64,000 nucleotides of DNA, from NCBI GenBank assembly GCA_009760855.2, contig WPIO01000010.1:3062501-3126500 (forward strand), given 5' to 3'. Source of the stretch: Cristatella mucedo (lineage: Eukaryota; Bryozoa; Phylactolaemata; Cristatellidae). Below, piece after piece: positions 34,381 to 48,700 of the stretch (within the stretch, counting starts at the first letter, position 1; every line of letters starts with the position of its first letter). The position numbers and the translations under genes were made by a program. Under the pieces are notes generated by a model. That model saw only the letters and a program-made list of their open reading frames with translations, did no database searches and had not been told where the DNA came from.

Positions 34381-37300
34381 ATAATAATAATAATGCAATT
34401 GATAAAGCGCCATCAGAGAACTCAATCTCTTTCTAGGTGCTTCACATTTGCTGCAAAGGGAAGCGCGATTGAACGGTGAGTAATATGATGCTTGGTAAAC
34501 AACATGAATAACATGGTTAGGCCTGACTTGCACAGGGTCAGCATGCAAATGTGGTTAGTGGCAGCATGTACAGTGTCAGCACGCATAAGCACACGAAGGA
34601 CGAATCACAGGGACCCACTTAATGTTGTCCTAAATAGGTGTGTTTCCAAGCTCTTTTTAAATGTGGTCAGGTCAGGGGATGTTCTGATGCAAGTCGGGAG
34701 GAGTTCTAGGCTTTGGGAGCATACGAACTAAATGCACGGTCTCCAAAGGATTTGAGGTTTGTACGAGGTAGTGGTAGACTGTTGATTCTGAAAAGCGAGT
34801 GGTACGATGCTTGGTCTGGTGGGGACGTAGATCTGAGAGATAGGCTGGAGCCAAAGAATGAAGTGACCTAAAAGGGACCGACGAAACCTTTACGTTTATC
34901 CATTGCTTGACTGGGAGCCAGTGCAGGTCGGCGAGAAGTGGTGTGATGTGGCAACTGCGACGCTCACGACAGACAAACCTAGCTGCAGAGTTTTGCACCA
35001 GCTGCAATCGCCTGATCGCACATGCCAGTAGGCCACCTAGCAGTGAGTTGCAGAAGTCATACCGGGATGTCACAAATGCATGGACCAACTTAGACGTGGT
35101 ATTCTTATCTAAACAAGCCCGAATTTTAGCGATGTTATATAGCTGAAAGTAGGCAGACTTGACTGTGGAGGTGATGTGGTCGCCTAGCAAGAGGTCACTT
35201 TGGAACCTGACACCTAGATTTCGAGCTGATTCAACTGGAGATATGCTGGCATAGCTAATATTGAGCGTCAGCCCTTCCAATTTCTGAACCACACTGGGTT
35301 TGCCCATAACTAGTAAGTTAGTTTTATCATCGTTTAGTTTTAGAAAATTGGCTGCCATCCATGTGCTGATGTCATCAATACATGCAGATAGTGAGTTGAG
35401 AGAATTTGAGGTACTCGAAGGCTGGGAGGGATCGATGCAAAGGTACAACTGAGTGTCATCCGCATAAAAGTGAAAACCTAGATTGTGCTTGGCAATCACA
35501 TCAGCAAGAGGGAAAGTATAAACCGTAAAAAGAAACGGACCTAGCACGGAGCCCTGAGGTACGCCATATTTCAGAGGTACCTCGGATGATCTTTGTCCAT
35601 TCACGTCAATACTCTGGAGTCTCCCACACTGAGATAGGACCTGAACAATTGCAGAGCAGTGCCAGTGATGCCCAGGCGAGATGAGAGGCGCTCTAGAAGA
35701 ACTTTGTGATCGGTGGTATCAAAAGCTGCCGAAAGATCGAGCAAAACAAGCAGAGACACTCTACCTATGTCTGCATTCCTAAGTAGGTCGTTGTACACCC
35801 TAAGCGATGCTGACTCTGTGGAGTGATTAGCTCTAAAGCCAGACTGGAACTTATTAGCAAGGTTTGAAGTTTCAAGATATGAGTTCAGCTGGTCTGCCAC
35901 GACCTGTTCCAGTGTCTTTGATAGAAATGGTAGAAGGGAGACTGGGCGGTAGTTTCTCAAGTCTTCTTGGTCTAGTGTCGCTTTCTTGAGTGAGAAGTGG
36001 CCTGACTACAGCTTTTTTGAAAGGTGCTGGGACATGACCTGAGGCTAATGACATTATAATGATGTTATTTATGCATGGCAGCAGCAGATCAATGCAACGT
36101 AGGAGCAGGACAGTGGGAATAGGGTCCAGAGGACTTGTTGTCTTCTTTGATTGGGATATGAACTTTAGGGTGAGATCACTAGTAACCTGCTTAAATGAAG
36201 ACATTGAGATGCAGCCAGGAATTGGGGAACAGCATTCTAGGGGGATGTTTTCATCACAGGGATGGACTCCCTGATCATGTCTATCTTCTGCACAAAGAAT
36301 CGAGAGTAGAGGTTGGCTAGATCGTCACAAGGATCATCAGGTAAGGAGCTAATCCCAGAGCGGTTGAGGAGATTGTTGATCGTCGAAATCAGCATTTTTG
36401 GATTGTGCATATGTGATTCAACAATGTTTTCATAGAAGCTAGACTTGGCCTTTGCTAGGATTGATTGGTGCGACCTACAGTAATCCTCGTATGCCTGTCG
36501 ATGGACAGTTAGTCCTAATTTTTTGTATGCTTTTTCAAGCTTGCGCTTAGTAGACCTGGGTAGTTTAATGCCTGAGGTAAACCATAGGCCGTCTTTGCGT
36601 GGGTGCACAGTGTGCTTAGTCAGAGGTGCAAACTCGTCGAGCGTGTCAGCTAGTGTCATGTTGTAGCTATCTACCAATGATGACAGATCGGAGGGAGAAC
36701 TGAGCAGCAGAGGCGAAGCAAATATTCTCGCACGGACAGCATCGATGTCAAGGGTCTTGAGGTTTCGCGATTCACGGGTTATTTTAAAGGAGGAGGTGGG
36801 CACACACTGAAGATTGAATGAGATCAGCATGTGGTCAGATAAGCAGGATTTGGTAATAATTGATGATAACAAAGTGCAGTTGTATGAGAAAATCTGGTCG
36901 AGTGTATGACCCTTGATGTGAGTAGGGCCATGCACCTGAGCCACAAGAGAAAATGAGTCAGACAATGCACGAAATTCAGTGCTGGAGGCTTCAAATAAGT
37001 TATCAAAGTGAAGGTTGAAATCTCCCATAATGAGGAAGGATTGATTTCTTGCACACAGAATCGAAATGAGATCGGAGAAATCTGAGATAAAAGAGGATTT
37101 GGTACCTGGTGGGCGATAGACTACTGCCACCATCGGTAGCTTGTTTTCGGTTGAGACCAAGACAATTGATTCAAAAGACTGCTTCGAGGGTGCTACAAAT
37201 GGCTTGAAAATGAATTTGAATTCGAATTTGAAGTTGATTTCCGAGCGCACGATAACAGCAACTCCACCTCCAGTTTTGATTGATCTAGGGGTGTGAAAGA

Positions 37301-37970
37301 ATGAGAAGCCAGCTGGGGTAGCGTCTTTAATTGTTGGGCAGTTTATCGATTTCAGCCAAGTTTCAGTTAGGGCGAGCAGGTCGATACCATTTTTAGAATT
37401 AAGGTCGCTTATAACCAGAGGTTTATTGCACATTGAGCGAGGATTCCAAAGGCAAGCGTTAAGTCTGGCCGATGGAGTTATAACAGGCCTGATGACCACT
37501 AAGTTAGAGAGATTCACAGAGACGCATGTGGGGGAGCGTGCTGAGTGGTTCGAAACCATGCCCAGAATACCAAACGAGCGGGTACTCATCTCGCGGGGTC
37601 TGAGCTGCAGGTTTCGGCCACCGCGGCGGCCCCGGGATGCTTTTCTTTTGTTAATGCATAGTTCACGAATCTTACCAACAGCGTTAATATCTAGGAATGC
37701 ATTTGATCTACGATGACGAAGCGATAACAGCTGCTGACGATCACAGACTAACATGCAGGTTACTAACCGCCGGCGTAGCTGAGGCAGCCGCCGGCGTGGG
37801 AGACCCAGCAGCCCGAAGCGATAAGCGTTTAGATATCCATAGGCACGTAATTTATTACGCACTGTGGTCAAATAACAATCAGAATAACTTTTAATAGGTC
37901 TTAGCTGTATCGTTTCCATACACGATGTTCGCAAGAACTTCGGTTTTCGGAAGAATTCTACAACGAACAC
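34381..37970 (-). mobile_element. LINE A, most complete copy (endonuclease plus RT)
   Basis: A CR1/L2-like non-LTR retrotransposon read on the minus strand. The endonuclease frame runs 37970-36237 (first ATG 37919): NACLWNPRSM, LTETWL, GGGVAVI, VVYRPPG, MGDFNLH, THIKGHTLD and SDH give the full apurinic endonuclease set. A TAG stops it at 36237. The RT follows in three frames: SPLDPIPT..PAPFKKAVVRP (36204-), NYRPVSLLPF..LLDLSAAFDTTDH (35960-) and YGVPQGSVLGP..FYADDTQLYL (35604-), then the HWLPVKQW post-RT block. The 3' end is gagttctctgatggcgcttt with an ATTATTATTATT tail at 34381. No ORF1 was seen upstream. The stop and frameshifts make it defective. Confidence 0.93.
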
Positions 37971-37979
37971 GAACGCACG

Positions 37980-39430
37980 TGAGAGCGCTCTATGTCAGGA
38001 GGCGAGATGGAGCGAGAGTGAAGCGCTTATCCTAGCGAGGAGTGTAGGAACGCAAGTCGCGGCGGCCATGTTGAAAGCTGGGTAGTAGCGGCTCTTCTAC
38101 TGGGATCCAGAGCGCTCCGTCGGCGATTGGAGGGCACAGCGTGGAGATGCTTCAGGCTGGGCACTTCCCGATCTGAGAGGCGGTGGCAAAGCGCGAGACT
38201 AAGAGGCAGGTCCAGCCGGCGGTCTTTGAGACGTACACCTAAATAGATGCAGGAAGCTACAGGAGTCTCGTGAGCTTTCTCCGTTCATTAAAACCGCTTC
38301 TGACGACTGCATTTGGTAGAGCAAGCTCTTTATCAACGAGCTCCATGCTGTAGTTCCTGCCTGGCTTGCTGACTCCTTTTCAGGTCGTCGATCTTGCCTG
38401 TATACACCAAAACCCTCCATACGCTGCCTCTTTCTCTCTGCTTATTTCCTCTCTGCTTATTTCCTCTCTGCTTACTTCCTCGCGGACTTGTCACCTGCAT
38501 CCGATTCGGTCTTTGCCCGCGTCTAGCCCGTCGACATTGGCGATAGCGCGGATGGGTCCGGGCTTCCGGCGGCATCCTTTTAGTCATCGCCGCGCTCGAC
38601 GCCGCGATACCGGAGCGGAAAGGCGGCGGCGGCGGCGCCAGCGAACGCCGGCTCCCGTCGTCGCACCAGAGCCCTGCGGCAGCCGAGTTCGCGGCGGTGC
38701 GTCGGCGCCCACCAGTCTCTTCCGTCCCTCCGTCCCTTCCTCCCGCCTCCATTCTCCTCTCTTCCCTCTCTCCCTCCGTCCCAGCTCCTCCTCCGTCCCT
38801 CCTTCTCCATGCCATCAGCAGCCCACTGCTCGCTGCAGTCTTTGCAGGGAAGGGCTGACTTCCTTCTCTTCCCCGCAGCGGCAAGCAGCGTCAGCGCCGA
38901 CCGATGGGCAGGCAGGTGCGCGCTCCGCCCAGTGCCTCGTTGCCGCCGCAGCCGCTATTTCAAATACCGGTGCAGATAATCTGGCCAATCTCTCTCTCGG
39001 CTGACGGCGGCGCCGGGTTTACTCAGACACGGTTAGTCAGAGCCGCCGCCGCCGCGCGACGACTTGTCGCGGCTCCCGCGGGTGGCTCGACGGAGGCTGC
39101 TGCTGCTGCGGCGGCGGCGGCGAGGCCGCCGAGCAGACGTGTCCGTCGAGTGCAACCGACCGACCCGACGGAGGCGACGGACGCTACCCGTCCCGCTGAG
39201 CGAAAGTCGCGAGACGCGACGATCTTCGCGATGCAAGCTTCGCGATCGCCACTGCCGGGCGGCGGCTGCGATGGCAGCAGCGCCTCTGCCGGCAGAGGCG
39301 TGGCTGCGAGCCGACTGCACGCCTCCTATGCCGACCGACCGGCCCGCGCGAGACACTGGACGTCCAAGGGCCGGGGCGCTGCCAAAACCAGATCGTAGTA
39401 ATGATAATGAAACATTTGTCTAGCACCTCA
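37980..39430. other. Short GC-rich island, no gene assigned
   Basis: CpG-rich with GCG/GCC repeats and a 15-bp triplicate (ctctctgcttatttc) at 38434-38480. It could be a promoter or CpG island, but no exon is convincing. Confidence 0.4.
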
Positions 39431-39439
39431 CGAGAATTC

Positions 39440-40700
39440 GACCTCTGTCTCCACGCTGTGCGTATGCTCTGAAAGGAAGTATGGTTAATGAAAGGAAGTA
39501 TGGACGACGAGTGGGCACACCCAATTTAAACCCGCTTAAGCGTATACGAGGCATCCAGGTGCATTAAAAATGCCAACGGTAGAAGGTTGGTTTTTAACTT
39601 TGTTTTAGATTTTATCAAGTCAGAAGATGTCAATCAATAGCGAGTTGCAGGCTTTGCGGGCTTGTGAACTGAATGTATGGTCTCCAGGATTGAGATCGGT
39701 TAGAGGCGCTGCAAAACGAACGCGGTCAGACGAGCGCTTCGTACGAGCGGAAGTCGGGGCAGTCTGGGCGTTTCACATAGGTGACTCTCAGCAAGACAGA
39801 AGGGACATGAAAGTGAAAGGAAATCGATGCACCGCATGATGAGGGAGCCAGCGAAGGTCAGACAAAAGTGGTGCAATAGGGAGATGAGACATTCCCGACA
39901 GACAGATGACACTCGCTTTCGAGTTCTGCACCGCCTCCAAGCATTGTAGCGCATAGGAGCAGGAAGACGAGCAAGGAAGGAAAGACCTATCGAAGCCAAT
40001 AACGGATGACGCCAATGCCAATGACTAGCTTGGCTGGAGCACCCTTTTTTACTAACGCCCGAATTTTGATAATTTTACATGGCTGTAAGTAGCAGGACTT
40101 TTACCGAGGATCTTATGTGGTCATCTAGCGAAAGACCATTTTGGAACAGAACACCCGTCGCTGGTATTCGTTTAGGTGCATCTGATAGGAATGGCATGAG
40201 GAAGATTCGGCAGGAATTTCTCTCAAGGTTCCTAGTCTAGCGCTGACCTTTTGACCTGACTAGCCTGACAGCAGCTATTTCAAAAGATGCTGGGACGAAA
40301 TCTGAGGCTACGAGCACATTTATTAGGTTATTTATGCATATGCAGAAGCAAGTCTTCATTCCTCAGAAGGTGAGTAGTGAGATGGGGTCCACAGGGCTAG
40401 GGATTTATTTATTTGGAGATTAGGTCAGCCAGGGCATGCTTGACGGTGAACGTTGAAGTAGAGCCAGGAGAGGAGGTTGAAGAGTCCGTTAGCGATGTCA
40501 GTGGGGGTTGGTTCTCTGATCTTTTTCCTATTACTTGCAATGGAGCTAGAAAATCAGTCGTCTTAAAATCCTGCTAGATCGCCGCAAGGAGCCGCTTGAA
40601 TGTGGAGTTTACCTGGGAGCGATTAAGGATGATTGATGAGTGGCAAAAAAAGGCAGTTTTGGATTGTGCATCGGCAATTCGACTATCGTCGTATACAAGC
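39440..40700 (-). mobile_element. LINE A, heavily decayed
   Basis: Recognisable minus-strand pieces of the post-RT region, RT and pre-RT region (for example ccagcgaaggtcagacaaaa, gccagtcatttat-like pieces, tgggacgaaatctgaggcta), in the same order as the 34381-37970 copy. Confidence 0.7.
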
Positions 40701-41339
40701 TAAACTTATCGTTGGCAAGGATGAATTGGTGCGACCAACAAAAGTCGTCGTACGCCAGTCTATCGAAAATCAGTCCCGATCTTTTGTAGACTTTTGCAAC
40801 CGCAGGCGTCGACGAAGCCTGTTGGCTACCTCAGTCGCACGGAAAGCTGCTTTAGGCTTTGATTGCGAAATCGAAAACTCTTCAGCGTATTTACCCACTT
40901 AGTACTTGTGGCTTTGTGGAGGTATAGACATGGTATCAAGCATGCAAAAAAATTACGTATCGAGACTAGGCTGACACGCTAAAGAAAAAGTGAAGCAAGT
41001 GGTTAGTAAGACTTCTGTCTAGGAACGTGCACTGAATCGTGCACTGGTACGACCGCGAAGCATTTTAAAAACAGAAAAAAGGTCACTAGCATCAATAAAA
41101 GGCTGACCGGAGCACTTGCATCTTGACCTGAGACTCAGAGGATGCAAGGACGCGACCCGAAGCGAGCACCAGAGCTTTGGTGCTTACGAGCTAACGGTTT
41201 GATCACCAAAAGATTGCAATATTGTGTGAGGGGCGGCAAGACGACTAGATGCTTACGCGCGGGAGGTATGACAGCACACCGGAGGAGCAATGAGGTCGGA
41301 TAGGTAGGCTCGTGCAAGCGAGTAAGCTCGCCTTTAAGC

Positions 41340-41800
41340 CACACGGAGGATCTTGAAACCGATTCGTTACTTGATAGGCAGCCAGTGAAGCTCAGACAGA
41401 AGAGGGCTAATGTGGCCGCTAAGCCGTTGACAGCAGAGCAGATGACCCCACTGAGTTTTAAAAAAAATGTAGGCGTCTTAGGTAACTGGCCGAGGGTCCT
41501 GAATAGCGGGACCTCAAAAATCTAGACGCGAAATCACAAACGAGTAAGCTAGTTTAGTTGTAGTATAATAATAATGTACTCTAATCTAAGCAGGCCCTGA
41601 TTTTGGCCATTCTATTTAACTGAATGTAGGCCGGCTTGACCATGGAGGAAACTTATTTAATGACGCGTAGTTTAGCAATAGTGCGCTTACGTTCAGACGA
41701 GCAGACGTTCCTGGAATGATGCTAGCGCACCCCACCTTGAGGGTTAGGTCTTGGTCTTCATAGCCGGAAACACGGTTTAACTCCAGTGGGAAGAAGGCCT
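41340..41800 (-). mobile_element. LINE A, decayed fragment
   Basis: gataggcagccagtgaagct, then cagacagaagagggctaatg correspond to the reverse of the WLPV block. Confidence 0.6.
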
Positions 41801-43725
41801 ATACTTCTTTTATCGAAAGAAAGCGTAATGAAAGCCCTTAGTGCTCTATTAGCGGCCATCCGAGTATGGCTGCTGGCTCAGGTCTGTCTTACGTGAGTTT
41901 TCGAGAAAGGTGGGGGGTACAATATCGGCCGAAACGGGCTCGCTATCCTGCACATACAAACAGCGAGTCCTATAATTCCAAGTCTCGCGGGATTTCGAGC
42001 TAGCTTGAAGTCGGGCCCGACCGGGATTAAAGTGGCAAATCCGTAGAAGCAATAAAGTCTGAGGTAAAATAAACAATATTTCTGGTGCGCTGGTTTCCGC
42101 AGCAGTCTAAGCGACTCAACACGTCTACGAATGCTTTTTGAAACTACACCTTGCGCACGCTGGACGCCCTCGTGCCGCGCTTGTCGCATGGCTCGAGGCA
42201 CTCTTGTTATCTTCGCGTCGTTCGCGTAGCTTAGCGAGAACGCAGGAAGTTAATTTTTACGAATAATTTGTGCTGGGTGGTATGGTCATGCGCTAGTTAA
42301 CGTACGCGATTCTTCTTGCAACTCCAATGGCGAGACTGCGTGGGACCGGTTCTTCCGGCACGCGACTCCCACCTCTGGTGGGACGTGCTTGGCTGTCATT
42401 GCTTTGCTTTTGCGATTCACTTCCCGACCTTTTGTTTCTTATTTTGAAACCTATTTCTTCTCTCGTGCGCATGCTGGTCGCGACTGTCTCTCACCCAATA
42501 TCTGCAGAGCCATCCGAAATAATTGTCTAGCATCCCCGAAGAGGAAATCCGCCAATTCGCCGTGTTATGGTCTTGCAGGCTTGTTGACCAGTCCTGGTCT
42601 TTGGACGTAGTGATGGCTCGCTTGGTGCCATGAAGCGTCTGAGCGATACCCAGATGCTAGGAGTTGCTATGGACTCGTAACTACTTGGTAGGCGTCGAGC
42701 GATCGGCTAGGCGCGAACGATTATTTGAGCGAGTTGGAAAGTTTATGAAGTGATGACACTTGTGTAACTAATAGAGAGATTCCGATTGGCTTGAAATTTG
42801 AAAGTGCTGCGTGCGATTTTCATTCGTTCTCGACCCGTCTGACTTGAATAACTGCATAAGCTTTACTTTTAATCATTGCGTGAGTGCCCTCTTTTTTCCA
42901 AATACCGTGTTATGTTACAGTAGCAGGCTTATGCGAAGTTAAGCTGATGTTAAGGCCTAGCTCTAACCTAGATCTTAAGTTTAGCGCATGTCATTGTTTC
43001 AAGTCTTGCTTTGTCCTTATTCTTTATATGGTCGCCTAGCACGTTGTAATTTGTTACTTTAATTTTGTAAAGCATATCATAAGTCTGTAGATATACACAG
43101 AGTGTAATAGGGTGAAGGTAATTTATCGGTGAGTCTCTTTTATTAGTACTACTCATATGTCAGTACTTCTGCCGTCATTTGTTTTTATTAAGGTTATTTT
43201 AAACCGTTAACCAGTGAGAGTAAATATCGGAAGACCGGGCTGCTGACTAACTTCTGCTCATATTATTTGTTATTTACTCCCAGGGCAGAAGTATTTACTG
43301 ACCCCGTGATAGGCCAAATTCTGATGCCGATGAGGCTGAAAAGCCCCACCGAAGCGAATTGCTTAGCAATGAAAATGATTAATCGCACCACTTAAGAATT
43401 TATGGGCATGTAAGGTTTAGATGAGGTATACACACGGCCGTGCATGAAGTTGAATAATTTGGGAATAAATCCACCATTTAAAAAATGGAGCTTTTCAGAA
43501 TCAGGCCTTGAACGAGATCAGCATGTCAATTTTAGTGCACTAGAGTTTGCGAAATGCTTGCTTCTTTCCCGGGTCACATGTTTTTATTTTCCTTCAAAGT
43601 CAATTGTGTGCCAGCTTGCTATCAAGGCATGCCGAAGGCCAAGGAGATTATCTGCTTCACCAAAGTCACTCGGTCAAGTTTTTTGTAGGCAGGGCTCGAG
43701 CTGTAGGAAGAGTCAGTGTGAAGGT
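41801..43725. other. No feature recognised
   Basis: Average-composition sequence with no supported gene. Confidence 0.5.
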
Positions 43726-43850
43726 AAATATAAATATAATTCATTTATATAGCGCCCCAAGAGAACTTAATCTCTATTCAGGCGCTTCACTTATGCCTCG
43801 GGGCTCGAGCCCACGACCTCAGTCAGACCTTGAATAAGAAAAGGTTTTTG
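43726..43850 (-). mobile_element. SINE type 1
   Basis: Reverse complement: tataattcatttatatagcg, then gagaacttaatctctattca, gcctcggggctcgagcccac. Shares the LINE A-like tail. Confidence 0.85.
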
Positions 43851-44561
43851 AAATGTTGAATAAGTTATGTGATCTGGCTAAGCATGCTAGGCGGGTTTCA
43901 TGGCCAACTGCTGTCACCAAAGATGGCAGACCAAGACATCGAACCACAAGGTTCAAGGAGATGACTTGCTGCATTATCCGGTAGGATGCTCAGTTTGGCT
44001 AAGCTATCGAAGTCACTGGATTCCATCATAGGGACCAAAAGCTGCATGCGTGTGGTGCTGTGTCGATTTGCAGAATAGAAAGTTTCTGAACGCCTGACCA
44101 GAAAGTATCAAAGCTGAAAGACTGCTGTGTGGGCCAATCGTCACTCCTACTGGGTGCTTGTAGATCCGTGCTCGGTTTACTGGACACACAGATGCAAACA
44201 TAATCTCTTCGGGAATAACAAATGCTGGCTTTGAGTTAGCCCGAAGAAAAGGCAAAGCGTACAGAGAAGACTGCCTGCAGCACACTGTGTCAAGTACGAT
44301 AATGGCATTATGGTTTGAGGCTCTTTTATAGAGACCCAAGTATCCGAGTGCTGCATTGCCTTCCCGGCATGCTATTTATCGAAATGCTTTTGGCGTTGAC
44401 CTGTGTCAAGCAACATTGGATTTCCATGCATCCGTCGACTATAGGGCGACAGGTTTATTTAGCAGCAGGTGTATGACAGTTAACATACTTCCAAGTGCAT
44501 GCAATTTCCTGTACTGCTGTCAAATTAATGGGTTTGCCTAGTCAGTCGTCCTATTTAATAA

Positions 44562-44605
44562 TAATAATAATGCACTTGATAAAGCACCCTATTTGGCTCC
44601 TATAC
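44562..44605 (-). mobile_element. LINE A 3' tail fragment
   Basis: AATAATAATAATGCACTTGA then taaagcaccctatttggctc, a short remnant. Confidence 0.5.
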
Positions 44606-45419
44606 AGCTCCGTGTGATGACAAACGATTGAGAAGCGACTCCCAAACCACGAGCCAGCCTGAACGACCTATTTGAGAAACTGCAAAGACAGTGGCAGGTA
44701 CTTAGCACGAGACTACGTGATCCGTTCTGCCGAAGGCCATTTAGACAATCTGGCATACATTCTTAGGGACCAGAGTGCATATTAAATTGGCCTTATTTCG
44801 CACATTCCGTTTGCTCGGTTATCCTCTGCCATATGTTTTGCTGGACTACCTACTGCACGGCAATCAGCGAATGGGGTGGGAAGTAGCGGCTCCCGGTACT
44901 ACTTTGCATGAAAAGTCTCGTGTATATGCAGGCTGTCTTGTAATACACATTGCGCGAATTTTGAGCCTATGCGCTTCAATTCTTTTATGTTGTGGGTGTA
45001 CTGAATGTTTAGCCACATATCCAGATTTTCTTTTACACTGCTGTTGGCATTTGTTTGGTTTCCTTCTGTTCGGACTTCCTCCAGGTGGCTCTCCATCTGC
45101 CGAGCGATCAGACACTGGCTCGTGTTCGGCCAGACAATGACCATCAGTTGATTGATTGCTATGTCTGCACTCTTAGCAGCTTCTCTGCCAAGCTCTTTTG
45201 CCACTTAAGCCATTTAAAGCTATGCCTGGGCGCTACTGACTTCATAGATTATACATCTCCATAAGGCATTGAATATTGTTTGGGAGGGGGAGTTCTAGCA
45301 GCCTGACCTGCCTATATGCATGGTTCAGGGGGTTCTGGAAGGCTAGGTTAAGCCAAAGTGCAGCTCCCAAGACCCAACATGCATATTCTTGCCTTGCTTG
45401 TTTTGTGCTGCATTTCCAC

Positions 45420-45930
45420 GTGACACTCGGATGGCAAATCTAGCTGTCCTGTTCCAAAGTGGCCTTATGCTAGACGACCACACCAGCTTGGCATTCAAGT
45501 CGGCCTCTTTCATGTAAGCAACACTGCCAAAGTAACATCAAGCCTGCTTAGGCAGGGATAGCTCATCCAAGGTGGTCTGTGCATTTTATGACATCCCATC
45601 TCGACCTCAGTAACTTACTATTCGATGGCCTTCCGGCCTGTTCGTTAAGGGGCTTACAGTTGGTGCACAACTCTGCAGCTTGACTTGTTTGTCGTGAATG
45701 CCGCAGATGCCACATTACACCACCTCTCACCGACCCTTCCTGGCTCCCCATCGAACAGCATGTTGACTTCAAGGTTATGTCACTCACATTTAGGTCCCTT
45801 CATTCTCTTGCTCCAGCCTACCTATCCGAACCCGTTCCAATCAGGCTACACATCGTATCACCCGCTCTTCCGACTCGAACACACACCTCCCTTGTGCACA
45901 TACAGAGTCAAGCTGTAGTATGCCTTCCCT
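45420..45930 (+). mobile_element. LINE A, decayed RT/post-RT fragment
   Basis: tgttccaaagtggccttatg, gacttcaaggttatgtcact and ttcattctcttgctccagcc match 8100-8500 of the best plus copy. Confidence 0.8.
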
Positions 45931-46079
45931 TGCCATCGACGCAAGTAGGCAGTGTCGAAATCGAGCTGTCACTTCCGGTACCTGGTAGTCACCAATGGGC
46001 ACTCGGTGGTGCATATTTGCTCGCATTCGTGTACCTAGCGATGGCTTCTTATTTGTGTGATCCTGGGATGTGTGCGCTG

Positions 46080-46111
46080 GAGAGAGAGGAGAAGGAGGGA
46101 GAGAGGAGGAG

Positions 46112-46168
<57 letters not shown>
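46080..46168. repeat. (GA)n microsatellite upstream of TGS1
   Basis: Imperfect then pure GA tract. Confidence 0.95.
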
Positions 46169-46174
<6 letters not shown>

Positions 46175-46656
46175 CGCTCTGTACTCTGCTGCTGAACTGC
46201 GCTCAGTTGCAATAAAACAGGATAAGTGACTAAGGCACGGTAATCCTGTCGCAGCAGGTATCGTGTTTCTGTTTGCCATCGAGTAGTCTGAAATGCGACT
46301 TACTACGCCCACGTGTGTGCTTGTGTACATGCGATGCCTAAGTTACCTTCGTTTTGCAGTCTGCGCCCTTTTTTCTGGCACTTTTCGTGGTGAGGTGACA
46401 CAATGCCCTCGACTTCGATTACCTGTGGTCACTGCCAGCTGCTGTGCTTGCTCATTTCGGCACTTCTGTCTTTGTTTGTCATGGCCACTGGTGCCGAAAG
46501 CGCAAAGCCAATTATCATCCGAACTGTAGGATATTTAGGCTGTCTTGGCTGCCTACTTTGTGCACCGGCTATGTAACCGTGTGCCTGAATGCAGCGCCGA
46601 TTCGATCATCCGATGGCGAACTGTGCTTAGTGTTTGCAGACTCGGCAGATAATACT

Positions 46657-46817
46657 ATGTGCCACATGACGCCGCGAAACGTTCGACGTCTGGCAGTGGT
46701 CACACTCTACTCGGAACCCTCGGTGCAACTGCAGCTCGGCCATAGGAGTGGCTGCAATCATGAGGCAGCAGAGGAGGCTGGCTCAATCCTGTGCATTTGC
46801 TCGAGGGCTTTTATCAA
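46657..46817 (+). CDS. TGS1: TGS1 exon 1 (start codon exon)
   Basis: The frame reads MCHMTPRNVRRLAVVTLY and ends SILCICSRAFI with two bases (AA) over, at donor gtatga (46818). ILCICSRAF matches the ILCLCSRAF block at the start of vertebrate TGS1, also close to the N-terminus. Start choice: ATG 46657 or the one three codons on (46666). The frame is open further upstream, so a non-coding 5' part or an earlier start is possible. Confidence 0.75.
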
Positions 46818-48621
46818 GTATGAGTCGTGCACGTGGCTCGCCTCTCTCGACAGTAGCCTAGTGATGTGCTGCTCATTTCATTTGCTCTCTCTTTTTCCTT
46901 CAGCGACCGGCCCTTGGCAGAGAAAGGGTTTCCGTTTCAAGAAACCAACTCTACTGAAGATTCCCTGTCCGTAAGTGTTACTCTTTATGCTCTCTGCTAT
47001 GCTGCTGCAGCAGTGAGCGGCAATGCTCTACGCAAATGTGTGCCCAGTGTGATGCCAGGCGTAGCGCGTAGCTGTACACCTAGAATGGATCGTGGTACTG
47101 GTCATCTGTTGTTGTAGGCATCTGTCTGACTCGTCATAGCTTCTCACATGCATAGGTTTTAAAAGCGTGTGAAGCACCGTACGCTAACGTGAGTGCATGT
47201 GTTTGTGTGTGTGTGCACTCGTGTGCAGTGTATGGATGTGCCTGCATCTCGATAGCATCTATCAAGAAGTACAGCTAGCGAGTGTCATCGGTGCGTACGA
47301 TGCCGTCTCTCTTACCGATGATGCCGTCTTTCATGCGTTAGATGCCGTTTTTGACACACCATCGACTGCGAGCTTTTTTCGCAGTGGCTCATTCGAACAG
47401 TTGGAGCATTTAATGTCAAGTAGTTTCTGGTCTTATATCGCTGGCAGTCTGTAGCTAATCTAGTCATTTGAATTGGCATCGTCATTAACTAGCTGCTCTG
47501 GTGTCTTGCCGAAGGGTTTCACCCCTGGTTCGGTCCCCCTCCCTCCGTCCAGCTGCTGGCTTCAAATGCCCCTCGTCCTGACGACAGTCCTGCGACACGT
47601 CTGTGCTGACCTCTGCTCGTAGTTATGCTGCTTTTTATTCCGTTTGCATTAATTAAACCCTGCATTCATTCAAGCCGTGTGCTCAAGTTGTCATATTATG
47701 TAGACATGTTTCATCTCAATATGTCTTGCCTAGCCACCATTCGTTTTTGCTAGCTGTCTAATTTTGTTAGACACACCTGTAGAACGCGGGATAAGTTCTT
47801 GACCTCTGTCCAGGCGACTCCGGTCCATTTGCATTTTTATGTCCAGGAAAATTTAATTTGTATCTGCTTGTGTTGTCTCCACTTCACCATTTGGTCAGTT
47901 GATCGGTTCATTGGGCGATCGTCGTGGACCTGCACGGATGTGGCCGGCTTGAGCCTTGCTAGGCTTTTTACTTTTTGCTTGTCTGCACTGACTCCTTTCT
48001 CTCACTGGGCAACTATTTACTGCTGTTGCTCTAGCACCCTGGAGCTGGTGGAAGCATTTCTTTCTAGCTCTAGAACAAATGATTCTTTGGTTCTGTTTCC
48101 AGATCAAAGTTAGCAGGCTAATAAAGCCAAATGTTTTCCAACTAAGTAGCCAGTCATGTAAACATCATTGAGCAATATCATTGCTACATGGTTATATGCG
48201 TTTCTAGCTATGTCAGTAGTAGTGCTTGGAAGCATAGCCAGGCTTAACCCATGCCATGTCACACCTTGACTTTATGTCGCAAGATCAAGTTTCAAGTAAA
48301 TTGCCAATATTTGAGGAATGCCCTTCTCAGAACAAACCGACCGGACTCGTTGCTAGTTCTCTGTTGCTGTCCATATGTAGTTTTTATTTTTAAAATGCCT
48401 TAATAAGTAGTTATTTACCATTCACGCACGTATGGCTAGCTATGCAGTTTCGATCACCTGAGCTTATCTTGAGCCTAAACAGGCTCGAAGGTATCCTGCC
48501 ATTACAAACCAATTTTGATTTTCCAGCCCACTATGTAACATAAATGCTATATCTCTCTCAGAATCGGTGTCATGTGTTCAAGATCTCGAGGTCCCAGGTT
48601 TTTAACACACATGTGCACACA

Positions 48622-48700
<79 letters not shown>

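Noticed and set aside
36059-36274. Short plus-strand frames at 35-37.9 kb
   Set aside because: They lie antisense to the LINE A endonuclease and RT and have no independent support.
43315-43365. Hammerhead-ribozyme-like core (gatgag...gaaa)
   Set aside because: The core departs from CUGANGA and stem II cannot form, so chance is more likely.
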